Below, in pieces: positions 1-8,472 of a stretch of DNA of 8,699 nucleotides. The DNA lies in the NCBI GenBank assembly GCA_017353825.1, contig JAFMSC010000153.1, positions 1-8,699 of the forward strand. Direction: 5' to 3'. A program made the translations under genes and the position numbers. The stretch comes from Hyphomicrobiaceae bacterium. Lineage in GTDB: Bacteria > Pseudomonadota > Alphaproteobacteria > Rhizobiales > Hyphomicrobiaceae. The notes beneath the pieces were generated by a model that saw only the letters and a program-made list of their open reading frames with translations, was not told where the DNA came from and did not search any database. The first letter of the stretch is position 1. Every line of letters starts with the position of its first letter.

Positions 1-161
1 CGGGTATAGAGCTCGCGATAGGTGCACCGCAGCCGGCCGTGGATCACCGCCAGATGGTCTGGAAAGGTCGCCGCGGCGCGGTCGAGGAAGGAAAGCGGCG
101 TCAGCGGCTGGTAGTTGGCGGCGGTCTTGTCGAGGTGACGGGCGTAGGGGCTCGTGGACAT
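1..161 (-). CDS. Acyl-CoA synthetase (AMP-binding family), N-terminal fragment
   Basis: Reading leftward from an ATG at 161, 53 codons are open to the window edge. They begin MSTSPYARHLDKTAANYQPL and go on with TPLSFLDRAAATFPDHLAVI, HGRLRCTYRELY. The pattern NYxPLTPLSFLxRAAxxFPxxxAVIHG is the N-terminus of ANL-superfamily acyl-CoA synthetases of the medium-chain/DmdB-like type, which activate carboxylic acids to CoA thioesters through an acyl-adenylate. Only the first part of the N-terminal domain is visible; the AMP-binding motif and C-terminal lid lie outside, so substrate and intactness cannot be judged. No strong Shine-Dalgarno precedes the ATG (the upstream bases are pyrimidine-rich), so the start rests on family resemblance. 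It is divergent from the gene at 429. The family call is fairly sure; the exact substrate is unknown. Confidence 0.8.
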   Translation of the reverse strand, partial: MSTSPYARHLDKTAANYQPLTPLSFLDRAAATFPDHLAVIHGRLRCTYRELYT

Positions 162-211
162 GGAAGGGCTCGGAACGGGGCTCGGAGGATTGGGCTCGGG
201 TCAAACGTGCA

Positions 212-240
212 GGCTAGCGGAAGGCGGCAACGCGGGGCAA
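212..240 (-). promoter_or_regulatory. Candidate sigma-70-type promoter for the acyl-CoA synthetase
   Basis: On the minus strand TTGCCC (235-240) and CTAGCC (212-217) are separated by exactly 17 bases, in the context GCTAGCCTGC. Transcription would begin near 205, giving a leader of about 44 bases before the ATG at 161. The -10 match to TATAAT is poor, but GC-rich alphaproteobacteria often use such degenerate boxes. Found by eye only. Confidence 0.3.
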
Positions 241-289
241 TGACGGCGCGCGCTCGGCGAGGGGAACCCGAGCTGGCTTGTCAGCGAAG

Positions 290-360
290 ATGGATCTGCA
301 ACACGCAAATGATTTCGCGAAATTGGCTGATATTCTTCTAAAAACGTGCTATCCTGCAAC
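290..360. promoter_or_regulatory. AT-rich intergenic island with a 12-bp palindrome; probable control region of the gene at 429
   Basis: Between the divergent starts (161 and 429), line 301-360 drops to 24 G+C of 60 (40%) in a window that is otherwise about two-thirds GC. It contains the perfect palindrome ATTTCGCGAAAT (312-323), then TTGGCT (323-328), and TGCTATCCT (347-355), which resembles an extended -10 (TGnTATxxT). TTGGCT lies 21 bases from TATCCT, too far for a normal -35, so the -35 is unclear. The palindrome could be an operator. The rest of the 162-428 gap holds the minus-strand promoter candidate and no recognisable gene. Confidence 0.35.
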
Positions 361-428
361 AGGGCTAGGGCTGTCTGGGGCGGACAACGACCGCATGCGC
401 AGCGGTTCCGGTGCGAGGGGAGGTGGCG

Positions 429-1412
429 ATGCGGAAAATCGCCCCGTTGGTGTCGGCATACAACGGTCAACAATTGCCGGCGAGCCTGATGCAACGCCTT
501 GAGTTGACACAACATTTGGCGCTTGCTGTGCAGGCGAGCCGCCCGCCGGGCAACCTAAGGGGATTGCGGACGCCCCGCATCGGGGTTCAGGTCATCGTGT
601 TGGCGTGGTGCCTCGGCGTCGTGAGCGGGGGCGCGCTGGGCGCCGCCACCCTCGTCGGCGTACACGCCCTGGCGGGCGGAGAATGGCCGCTGGCTGCGTT
701 CGGGTGGACGGCCTGGGCGAAGACGCCTGCGGCGGCCGTCCGGTCACCGTCCGAGCCGGGGTGGGAAACCGTGCAAGTGGAGATCGACCGTTCCGGAGGC
801 CCGCGCGCGCCATTGCCGCTGGAGGTGACGGGGGCCGATGGTGCGGGCTTCGAGGTGGTGATGCAGGGCCTGCCGCCCGGCGTGACACCCTCGCGCGGGG
901 TTGCGGTCGGGCCGTCCACATGGGTGCTGGCCCGGACCGATCTCGACGGCTTGTCCCTGACGCTCGACGACAGTGCCCCCACAGCATTCGATTTCAGGAT
1001 CGGGGTGTCGCTCTCACCCGGCATGGTAGCGGGCGGCAGCATCGTCGAGGTGCGCCTCATCGGCGGTGAGCAACAACAACGGCCAGCGCCCCCAGGCGGC
1101 ACTCGAGAAGTGCCGACATCTCCGGTGCAGCCGGCCAAATCGGACGAGCCTCACGTCGACCAGGCCAAGCCGCCTGGCGTCTCCGGGCCCGCTGCGGAGG
1201 AGCGGACGGCGGGGCTGCGGCGTGGTGCTCAGCGGCGGGCCGCCCCGGTTCTGGCCGATGGGACCGGCGTTGGGGGCCCTTCGGCGGAGGGGCGATGGTG
1301 GCCGGAAGGGGTCTTCGGCTTGGGCGCCGTGCCGCGCTCGCCGGGATCGTCGTGGTGGCAGATGCCGCCGCCAGCCTGGTCGCCGTTCCTGGTGGGCCAG
1401 GAGCGGCCCTGA
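429..1412 (+). CDS. Hypothetical membrane-anchored protein with Pro-rich C-terminal region
   Basis: Not recognised as a named family. The 327-residue product has a roughly 50-residue N-terminal segment, then a hydrophobic stretch at about residues 51-84 (IGVQVIVLAWCLGVV followed by a Gly/Ala-rich part) that should span the inner membrane once. Residues 115-213 form a beta-rich domain with repeated phrases such as PLPLEVTGADG, VVMQGLPPGVTPSRG and GLSLTLDD, resembling domains of unknown function in rhizobial envelope proteins. From about 217 to the end it is Pro/Gly/Arg-rich, low in complexity and probably disordered, ending in a Trp-rich tail. The reading frame is also open from GTG at 411, but ATG 429 is preferred because GGGGAGGT (417-424) sits 4 bases before it. 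It stands alone, 159 bases ahead of the SDR gene. The role is unknown; an envelope location is inferred from the single membrane segment. Confidence 0.65.
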   Translation: MRKIAPLVSAYNGQQLPASLMQRLELTQHLALAVQASRPPGNLRGLRTPRIGVQVIVLAWCLGVVSGGALGAATLVGVHALAGGEWPLAAFGWTAWAKTPAAAVRSPSEPGWETVQVEIDRSGGPRAPLPLEVTGADGAGFEVVMQGLPPGVTPSRGVAVGPSTWVLARTDLDGLSLTLDDSAPTAFDFRIGVSLSPGMVAGGSIVEVRLIGGEQQQRPAPPGGTREVPTSPVQPAKSDEPHVDQAKPPGVSGPAAEERTAGLRRGAQRRAAPVLADGTGVGGPSAEGRWWPEGVFGLGAVPRSPGSSWWQMPPPAWSPFLVGQERP

Positions 1413-1507
1413 GGCGCCCCGGGGGTTCGACCCCGTGCCCGCAGCCGGCGATCTTGAAGCTCTCGGTTAATCGCGGGGCCGCGCCCGACCCCCCAATAGC
1501 CCGACGC

Positions 1508-1536
1508 TTGAAGCGGCGTCCTGGCGGCCATACGTT
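1508..1536 (+). promoter_or_regulatory. Candidate promoter for the SDR gene cluster
   Basis: TTGAAG (1508-1513, in the context GCTTGAAG, matching the alphaproteobacterial CTTGA core) is followed after exactly 17 bases by TACGTT (1531-1536). This places the start of transcription near 1543 and leaves a leader of about 30 bases to the ATG at 1572. The 1413-1571 gap otherwise shows only short GC-rich hairpins without a T-tract (for example CGGGG-GTTCGA-CCCCG near 1420-1436), so I do not call a terminator for the preceding gene. Confidence 0.4.
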
Positions 1537-1571
1537 TGCCTACATGGCCGATCCCCTGGACGGAGACCCCC

Positions 1572-2408
1572 ATGCTTCTGGCCGGCCGAGTTGCGATCGT
1601 CACCGGTGCGGCGCAGGGCATCGGGCGCGCATGCGCCGCGCGGCTGGCGCGGGAGGGGGCCCAGGTTGCCGCGTGCGACGTGAACGGCGCGGCCGTCAGG
1701 GAGCTGGCCAAGGCCATCGAGGCTGAGGGCGGCAGGGCCTCCGCCGTTCACTGTGATGTGGCCAAGCCCGCCGATGTGAGCAAGGCGCTGGACGAGACGC
1801 TCAAGGCCTTCGGCCGCGTCGATGTGCTGGTGAACAACGCTGGCGTTCTCGATGACGCGCCATTCCTGGAGCTTGGCATCGACGAGTTCGACCGGGTGCT
1901 GGGCGTCAACCTGCGCGGGGCCTTCCTGATGGCGCAGGCGGTGGCGCGGCAGATGGTAAAAGACGCGGGCAGCGCGGCGGCGGGTGCGCGTGGCGTTTTC
2001 GCTGGGGCTTCCTCCGGTGCTTCCCGTGGCGCCATTGTCAACATGAGCTCGATCAACGAGAAGTTCGGGCTGCCGGACCATGTGGCCTACTCGGTCTCCA
2101 AGGGGGGCATCAGCCAGCTGACCAGGTCGATGGCGGTGGCGCTGGCTCCGCACGGCATCCGCGTCAACGCGGTGGGGCCCGGCACCATCGACACGCCGAT
2201 CCTGGCGGGCGTCGTCAAGGACAAGGCGTTCCGGGCCAAGGTGCTGTCACGCACGCCGCTGGGGCGCTTCGGCCGGCCCGAGGAGATCGCAGCCATCGTG
2301 GCGTGGCTGGCCAGCGACGAGGCAAGCTACGTGACCGGGACCACTCTGTTTGCTGACGGCGGCCGGCTGCCGCTCAATTACGTGGTACCGGTGGCGGAGG
2401 AGGGATAG
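1572..2408 (+). CDS. SDR-family NAD(P)-dependent oxidoreductase
   Basis: A classical short-chain dehydrogenase/reductase of 278 residues, expected to be cytosolic and to oxidise or reduce an alcohol/carbonyl pair using NAD(P). The Rossmann motif TGAAQGIG is at residues 11-18, the NNAG motif at 88-91, and the catalytic triad is Ser160, Tyr173 and Lys177 (YSVSK), with the 13-residue Ser-Tyr spacing typical of the fold. The stretch following it, RVNAVGPGTIDTPI, is the usual SDR segment after the active site, and the protein ends with VTGTTLFADGG. An Asp near the end of beta-2 (AACDVNG) suggests NAD rather than NADP preference, by inference. Residues about 130-152 (Ala/Gly/Ser-rich) are an insertion of roughly 20 residues before the AIVNMSS strand. 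ATG 1572 is chosen because GGAG (1562-1565) lies at proper distance; a frame-open TTG at 1536 overlaps the promoter candidate. It probably leads a unit with the next two genes. The substrate cannot be told. Confidence 0.9.
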   Translation: MLLAGRVAIVTGAAQGIGRACAARLAREGAQVAACDVNGAAVRELAKAIEAEGGRASAVHCDVAKPADVSKALDETLKAFGRVDVLVNNAGVLDDAPFLELGIDEFDRVLGVNLRGAFLMAQAVARQMVKDAGSAAAGARGVFAGASSGASRGAIVNMSSINEKFGLPDHVAYSVSKGGISQLTRSMAVALAPHGIRVNAVGPGTIDTPILAGVVKDKAFRAKVLSRTPLGRFGRPEEIAAIVAWLASDEASYVTGTTLFADGGRLPLNYVVPVAEEG

Positions 2409-2473
2409 GCCGCTCCTACACGCAGAGCCGAGCGAGCGGCGAGCTGCGGAACCTGATCGGTGAGGTGATTGCA

Positions 2474-2845
2474 GTGAGCAAGTTCAAACGGGAAGGTTGG
2501 CCCACGCTTGCGCCACGAATTTTCACTGACGATGTCGCCGGCGTGGTCGGCTTTCTCAAGTCCGTCTTTGATGCGGACGGTGTTTTCCGCGCCGACGGAC
2601 CTGCTGAGATGAGGATCGGCGATTCGATCGTCATGGTCAGCAACGGCGGCGGTGAACGCGAGCCGACAGCGGGTTTTCTGTATGTCTATGTGCCCGACGC
2701 TGATGAAACCTACCGGCGCGCGATCACGGCCGGAGCTAAGTCCGTTGAGAAGGCGGTCGACATGCCCTATGGCGACCGACGCGCGACGGTGCGCGATCCA
2801 TGGGGCAACACATGGCAGATAGCCACCTACAAGGGCGATGGCTGA
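2474..2845 (+). CDS. VOC-superfamily protein (glyoxalase/bleomycin-resistance fold, PhnB-like)
   Basis: The 123-residue product is a small vicinal-oxygen-chelate-fold protein. Visible family phrases are WPTLAPRIFTDD near the N-terminus, EMRIGDSIVMVS in the middle, FLYVYVPDADETYRRAITAG at the start of the second half, and YGDRRATVRDPWGNTWQIAT near the end. These match a common bacterial group annotated as VOC/glyoxalase-like. In many relatives the DPxGxxW segment carries His; here it is DPWGNTW, so metal-ligand identity is doubtful and enzyme activity should not be assumed. GTG 2474 (MSKFKREGW) is preferred because GAGG (2462-2465) lies 8 bases upstream; GTG 2465 is possible but overlaps that Shine-Dalgarno. 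It starts 65 bases after the SDR stop and ends just before, or overlapping, the S10 gene, which suggests co-transcription. Sampled lines are about 58% GC, clearly lower than the neighbours. Confidence 0.85.
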   Translation: MSKFKREGWPTLAPRIFTDDVAGVVGFLKSVFDADGVFRADGPAEMRIGDSIVMVSNGGGEREPTAGFLYVYVPDADETYRRAITAGAKSVEKAVDMPYGDRRATVRDPWGNTWQIATYKGDG

Positions 2846-2861
2846 TCGTGTGAGGTCACCG

Positions 2862-4454
2862 ATGCGACGTGGGCGCTTGAGGCGCAAGCGCGCGGGCTGG
2901 GTCGCGCTGCTTGTTGCGCCAGCCCTGTTCGCGACGGTCTGGGTCGGGCTGGCGGCGCCCATCGGTGCTGCCGCGCAAGAGGCGGACGGTGCACCTGCGA
3001 TGCGCCTCCCGCTCGGCGCCCTGGACGCGATCCCGATGCATCCGCCGCCCGCGGCCGGGAGGCCTGAGCCGCCATTGCCGAGCGAGGCGACGACGCACCA
3101 CAGCCTCACCCTCGCCGACCGGATCTTGGCGTTTACGGCCAAGGCCGGGGCGATGGTGTTCGAGGACCCGCAGGGTGCCGCGGTCGCCGAGATCGGTTAC
3201 TTCGCTTACTTGCTCGACGGTGGCGACCCGCGCCTGCGACCGGTGACCTTCGTCATCAACGGCGGGCCGGGATCGGCCTCCGCGTGGCTGCAGCTCGGCG
3301 CGATAGGGCCGTGGCGGCTGCCCATCACCCAGGCCGCGGCGCACCCGACCGCTGCGGCCGAGCTGCTGCCCAATGCGGATACCTGGCTCGACTTCACCGA
3401 CCTGGTGTTCATCGACCCCGTGGGCACCGGCTACAGCCGCTTCCACCAGAAGGACAAGGTGACCCGCGAGAAGTTCTGGTCGGTGGACGGGGACATCGGT
3501 TCGATCGTGGTCTTCATCAAGCGCTGGCTGGAGGCCAACGGGCGACTGCGATCCCCCAAGGTGTTCGCGGGCGAGAGCTATGGTGGGTTCCGCGCGCCGA
3601 GGGTGGCCCAGACGCTGCAGGCGATACCGGGCCTCGCGCTCAACGGCATCGTGCTGATCTCCCCGGTGCTGGCGGACCGGGGGTGGGAGTTTCCGGGCCT
3701 CGGTAGCGCGCTCGGCAAGGCGGTGCAGTTTCCGGCCGTCGCCGCGGCGATTGACGAGGCCAAGGGCCCCGTCGGCGCAGAGCAGCTGGCGGCGTTCGAG
3801 CGCACGGCGATGGGCGACTATCTGGGCGACCTGCTGGCTGGCCCGCGCGATGCCACGGCCGTGGAGCGGCTGGCCGTGCGCATGGCGGCGCTGACAGGCC
3901 TGGATATCGCCACGGTGCGGCAGATCGGTCCTCGCTCCAGCCCGCAGGCCTTCCTCGCCGAGCTCGACCGGCAGTCCGGCCGCACGCACAGCAATTACGA
4001 CGCCACCGAGCGGCGCGAGGCGGCCTACGACGGCCCAGCGCTGGTCGACGACGGCGACGACCTGAGCGGGCTCTACATGCAACTCTCGCGGGCCATGACC
4101 GCGCTGACGCAAGGGCCCCTTGGCTGGAAGCCACAGCGCGAGTACCACGCCAGGGGCCAGGGCATGGGCTGGAGTTGGTCGGGACAGGAATCGGTGTCAG
4201 CCCTGCGCGGCGTCCTGGTGCGTGATCCGACGTTCCGCGTCTTGGTGGCACATGGCTATGCGGACCTGATCGCGCCCTACCTGCGCACCAAGCTCACGCT
4301 CGACCAGATGCCGACGGTTGGCGCCGACAACCGCCGCGTGCGGCTCGAAATCTACGGCGGCGGGCACATGTTCTACAGCCGCGACGCGTCGCGGGTGCAG
4401 TTCCGGCAGGACGCGCTGCGGCTCTACGAGGAGATCGCCGCGTCCAAGGGTTAG
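2862..4454 (+). CDS. Secreted serine carboxypeptidase, peptidase family S10
   Basis: An S10-family serine carboxypeptidase, which removes C-terminal residues from peptides. Counted from ATG 2862 the protein has 530 residues. It has a Sec-type signal peptide: an Arg/Lys-rich start (MRRGRLRRKR), a hydrophobic core at about 13-32, and a GAAA/QE cleavage site near residue 38, so it should act in the periplasm or outside the cell. Family marks are NGGPGSASAW at 133-142, which forms the oxyanion region, then DPVGTGYSRF, the nucleophile motif GESYGG with Ser239, Asp468 in HGYADLIAPY, and His502 in GGGHMF. The Ser-Asp-His triad is complete, so it should be active. ATG 2862 is preceded by GAGG (2852-2855) six bases upstream; ATG 2838 is in frame, would overlap the VOC gene by 8 bases and add eight residues, but has only AAGGG two bases away. 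Its preferred specificity is unknown. Confidence 0.93.
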   Translation: MRRGRLRRKRAGWVALLVAPALFATVWVGLAAPIGAAAQEADGAPAMRLPLGALDAIPMHPPPAAGRPEPPLPSEATTHHSLTLADRILAFTAKAGAMVFEDPQGAAVAEIGYFAYLLDGGDPRLRPVTFVINGGPGSASAWLQLGAIGPWRLPITQAAAHPTAAAELLPNADTWLDFTDLVFIDPVGTGYSRFHQKDKVTREKFWSVDGDIGSIVVFIKRWLEANGRLRSPKVFAGESYGGFRAPRVAQTLQAIPGLALNGIVLISPVLADRGWEFPGLGSALGKAVQFPAVAAAIDEAKGPVGAEQLAAFERTAMGDYLGDLLAGPRDATAVERLAVRMAALTGLDIATVRQIGPRSSPQAFLAELDRQSGRTHSNYDATERREAAYDGPALVDDGDDLSGLYMQLSRAMTALTQGPLGWKPQREYHARGQGMGWSWSGQESVSALRGVLVRDPTFRVLVAHGYADLIAPYLRTKLTLDQMPTVGADNRRVRLEIYGGGHMFYSRDASRVQFRQDALRLYEEIAASKG

Positions 4455-4674
4455 GTGCCGCGGCATTGAGCGAGGGCTACAGCGGCTCTAAGCTCAAAGT
4501 GGGGGTTCCCGATAAGCCGGCCACGGGGATGTTCAGCCGGCCATAACCGCTGAAGTCGGTTCTTGAGCGCAACCGGCAACACCACGCCTTTCACGTTATC
4601 GCCTGTTTGTTTGTGACCTCGCCCGGGTCGGGTCCTCAGATCGGCTGCCCGGGATGATGAGGTGTGATTGATTG
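4455..4674. other. Convergent intergenic region with GC-rich inverted repeats
   Basis: The 220 bases between the S10 stop and the ppdK stop hold no gene I can support. AGCCGGCCA occurs twice (4515-4523 and 4535-4543); since GCCGGC is self-complementary the copies can pair as a 6-bp hairpin. CCCGGG also occurs twice (near 4622 and 4648) and can pair across about 20 bases. Around the ppdK stop codon GATTGA-TTG-TCAATC is a further 6-bp inverted repeat (4667-4681). Any of these may help end transcription from both sides, but none has a clear T-tract, so no terminator is called. Confidence 0.35.
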
Positions 4675-7419
<2,745 letters not shown>

Positions 7420-7429
7420 GCTTGTCACT

Positions 7430-7455
7430 CCCGCATTAGCGGGCAGGTGCCCGCT
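7430..7455 (-). promoter_or_regulatory. ppdK leader with two competing hairpins
   Basis: On the minus strand the leader contains AGCGGGC-ACCT-GCCCGCT (7455-7438), a perfect 7-bp stem (8 bp with N2 if read as a DNA palindrome). Its 3' arm can instead pair downstream as CCCGC-TAAT-GCGGG (7443-7430), which would bury part of the GGGAG Shine-Dalgarno. The two stems share bases and exclude each other. The first, being longer, should leave the ribosome site free. It may be a regulatory leader or simply an operator; nothing shows which. Confidence 0.4.
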
Positions 7456-7568
7456 TTAGACAAACGTTTTCCCAGCGATTTCAGCCCATACTAGGCTTGA
7501 TTGTGCTGGAAAAGTGTGGGCGCCAGAGGGCATCCCGGCGGTCGGCGTCGGGGACGGAGCCTGGCCGC

Positions 7569-8303
7569 TTATGGGTGCGTTTGCGCGATGCGACGGTGCA
7601 CCTCGGCGTCCGGCATGGCCGAAAACCTGGCATACTTGGCGAACAGCCAGAGCGTGGGAACGGCCACGACATCAATCGCCACAAGAAATTGCCAACCAAC
7701 CACCCGTACCGCCGCACCGCATTTTCCCGGCCAGGCACAAGGATCGGCCCACCGAAGCCCGGAAGGTCCAAGTAGATGCGCAGGGCCAAGAACGCGACCG
7801 GCAGCGCGCCGAGCACGATCTTGTAGCACCGCGCGATCAGCCGCGTCAGGTCGCCGCTCGTGACCGTATAGAAAAGGACCCTGGCGGGTGAAGGCGGTCT
7901 GGTCTTTGGCGAGCTTAAGCTCGCGGCGTATCTCGCTCTCCAGCATGCTCAGGTAGAGGTAGGTATTGGTGACGTTCCAGTCGCCTGGCACACGCTTGCC
8001 ATGAGATAGAAGTTGGTCACCACAAGGCAGGGCCAGCAGCGGGTCGCTCGCGAGGGGGAAGGAAGGTGCGCAAGCGTTCGACCGCTTCGCGGGGCAGGCC
8101 CGGCAGCTGGCCCACGATGATCGCCTCCAGGAGCGGGGCGATCAGGAGGCGGGTGAACGCCACAGCACCGCAGTGGCCAGCACGGCAATCAGCATGATGA
8201 ACTGGCGATTGCGCCGTTCCCAGAAGCGGACCACCAGCTCGACCGTCCTCTGGTCGTGTTCGGAGAGCGCTCCGGCGCGGGCGGTGGCCGTGGGTGAGCC
8301 TTC
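7569..8303 (-). pseudogene. Decayed gene for a multi-pass membrane protein of unknown family
   Basis: Coherent protein stretches appear on the minus strand one after another but in different frames. In order: SEHDQRTVELVVRFWERRNR plus a membrane segment (about 8270-8170), then AFTRLLIAPLLEAIIVGQLP and AVERLRTFLPPRE (about 8165-8060), then VVTNFYLMA (about 8030-8000), then GDWNVTNTYLYLSMLESEIR and RELKLAKDQTAF (about 7985-7890), then TSGDLTRLIARCYKIVLGAL with a second membrane segment (about 7870-7740), and finally a third segment WQFLVAIDVVAVPTLWLFAK followed by MPDAEVHRRIAQTHP and TAA at 7569-7571. At least four or five indels separate them, and no start codon or ribosome site is evident at the 5' end, where an in-frame TGA lies at 8304-8306. 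It precedes ppdK in the same direction. The family is not recognised. A local cluster of sequencing errors is the alternative, but every other gene in the window is intact. Confidence 0.65.
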
Positions 8304-8310
8304 TCACAGC

Positions 8311-8338
8311 ACAACAAGAAGGCCGTTGCAGGACGGCC
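8311..8338 (-). terminator. Possible intrinsic terminator for leftward transcription
   Basis: On the minus strand GGCCGT-CCTGCA-ACGGCC (8338-8321) forms a 6-bp GC-rich stem with a 6-base loop, immediately followed by the T-rich run TTCTTGTTGT (8320-8311). The direction is odd: it lies just upstream of the decayed leftward gene and there is no intact leftward gene ending here. A second small inverted repeat, GTGAG-CCTT-CTCAC, is at 8294-8307. Confidence 0.35.
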
Positions 8339-8387
8339 GTGATAGGGGCCAAGTCGCCCGTGGGGCGGCGCGGCATCGCGGTCGCAG

Positions 8388-8418
8388 TTGACAGGAGGAT
8401 GCCGCCGGCCGCTATCTG
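8388..8418 (+). promoter_or_regulatory. Candidate promoter for the M20 dipeptidase gene
   Basis: A perfect -35 box TTGACA (8388-8393) is followed after 18-19 bases by CTATCT/TATCTG (8412-8418), a weak -10. Transcription would start near 8425, about 50 bases before the ATG at 8473. The -35 is convincing, the -10 is not. Confidence 0.4.
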
Positions 8419-8453
8419 GCGGGCCGACCCCTCCTCCCCGCGATGCGACGGAA

Positions 8454-8472
8454 AACGGATACCGTTATACCG
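8454..8472 (+). promoter_or_regulatory. Inverted and direct repeat in the ribosome-site region of the M20 gene
   Basis: AACGG-ATA-CCGTT (8454-8466) is a perfect inverted repeat, and ATACCG is repeated directly as ATACCG-TT-ATACCG (8459-8472), the second copy touching the ATG. No purine-rich Shine-Dalgarno is seen at the proper distance. The site could be an operator or a small hairpin that limits translation. Confidence 0.3.

Noticed and set aside
278..502. Small plus-strand frame containing MDLQHANDFAKLADILLKTC
   Set aside because: Starts inside the AT-rich island, runs into the better-supported gene at 429 in another frame, has no clear ribosome site and no recognisable family.
1415..1440. 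GGGGGTTCGACCCC, resembling a tRNA T-arm
   Set aside because: The 5-bp stems around a 7-base TTCGA loop do not pair correctly and no acceptor, D or anticodon arm is found nearby.
2856..4148. 430-codon open frame on the minus strand, antisense to the S10 gene
   Set aside because: Shadow of the S10 carboxypeptidase; the translation is Arg/Gly/His-rich without domain signs.
7909..7924. Perfect 16-bp palindrome GCGAGCTTAAGCTCGC
   Set aside because: It lies inside the decayed coding stretch where it encodes RELKLA with ordinary codons, so a chance palindrome is the simpler explanation.
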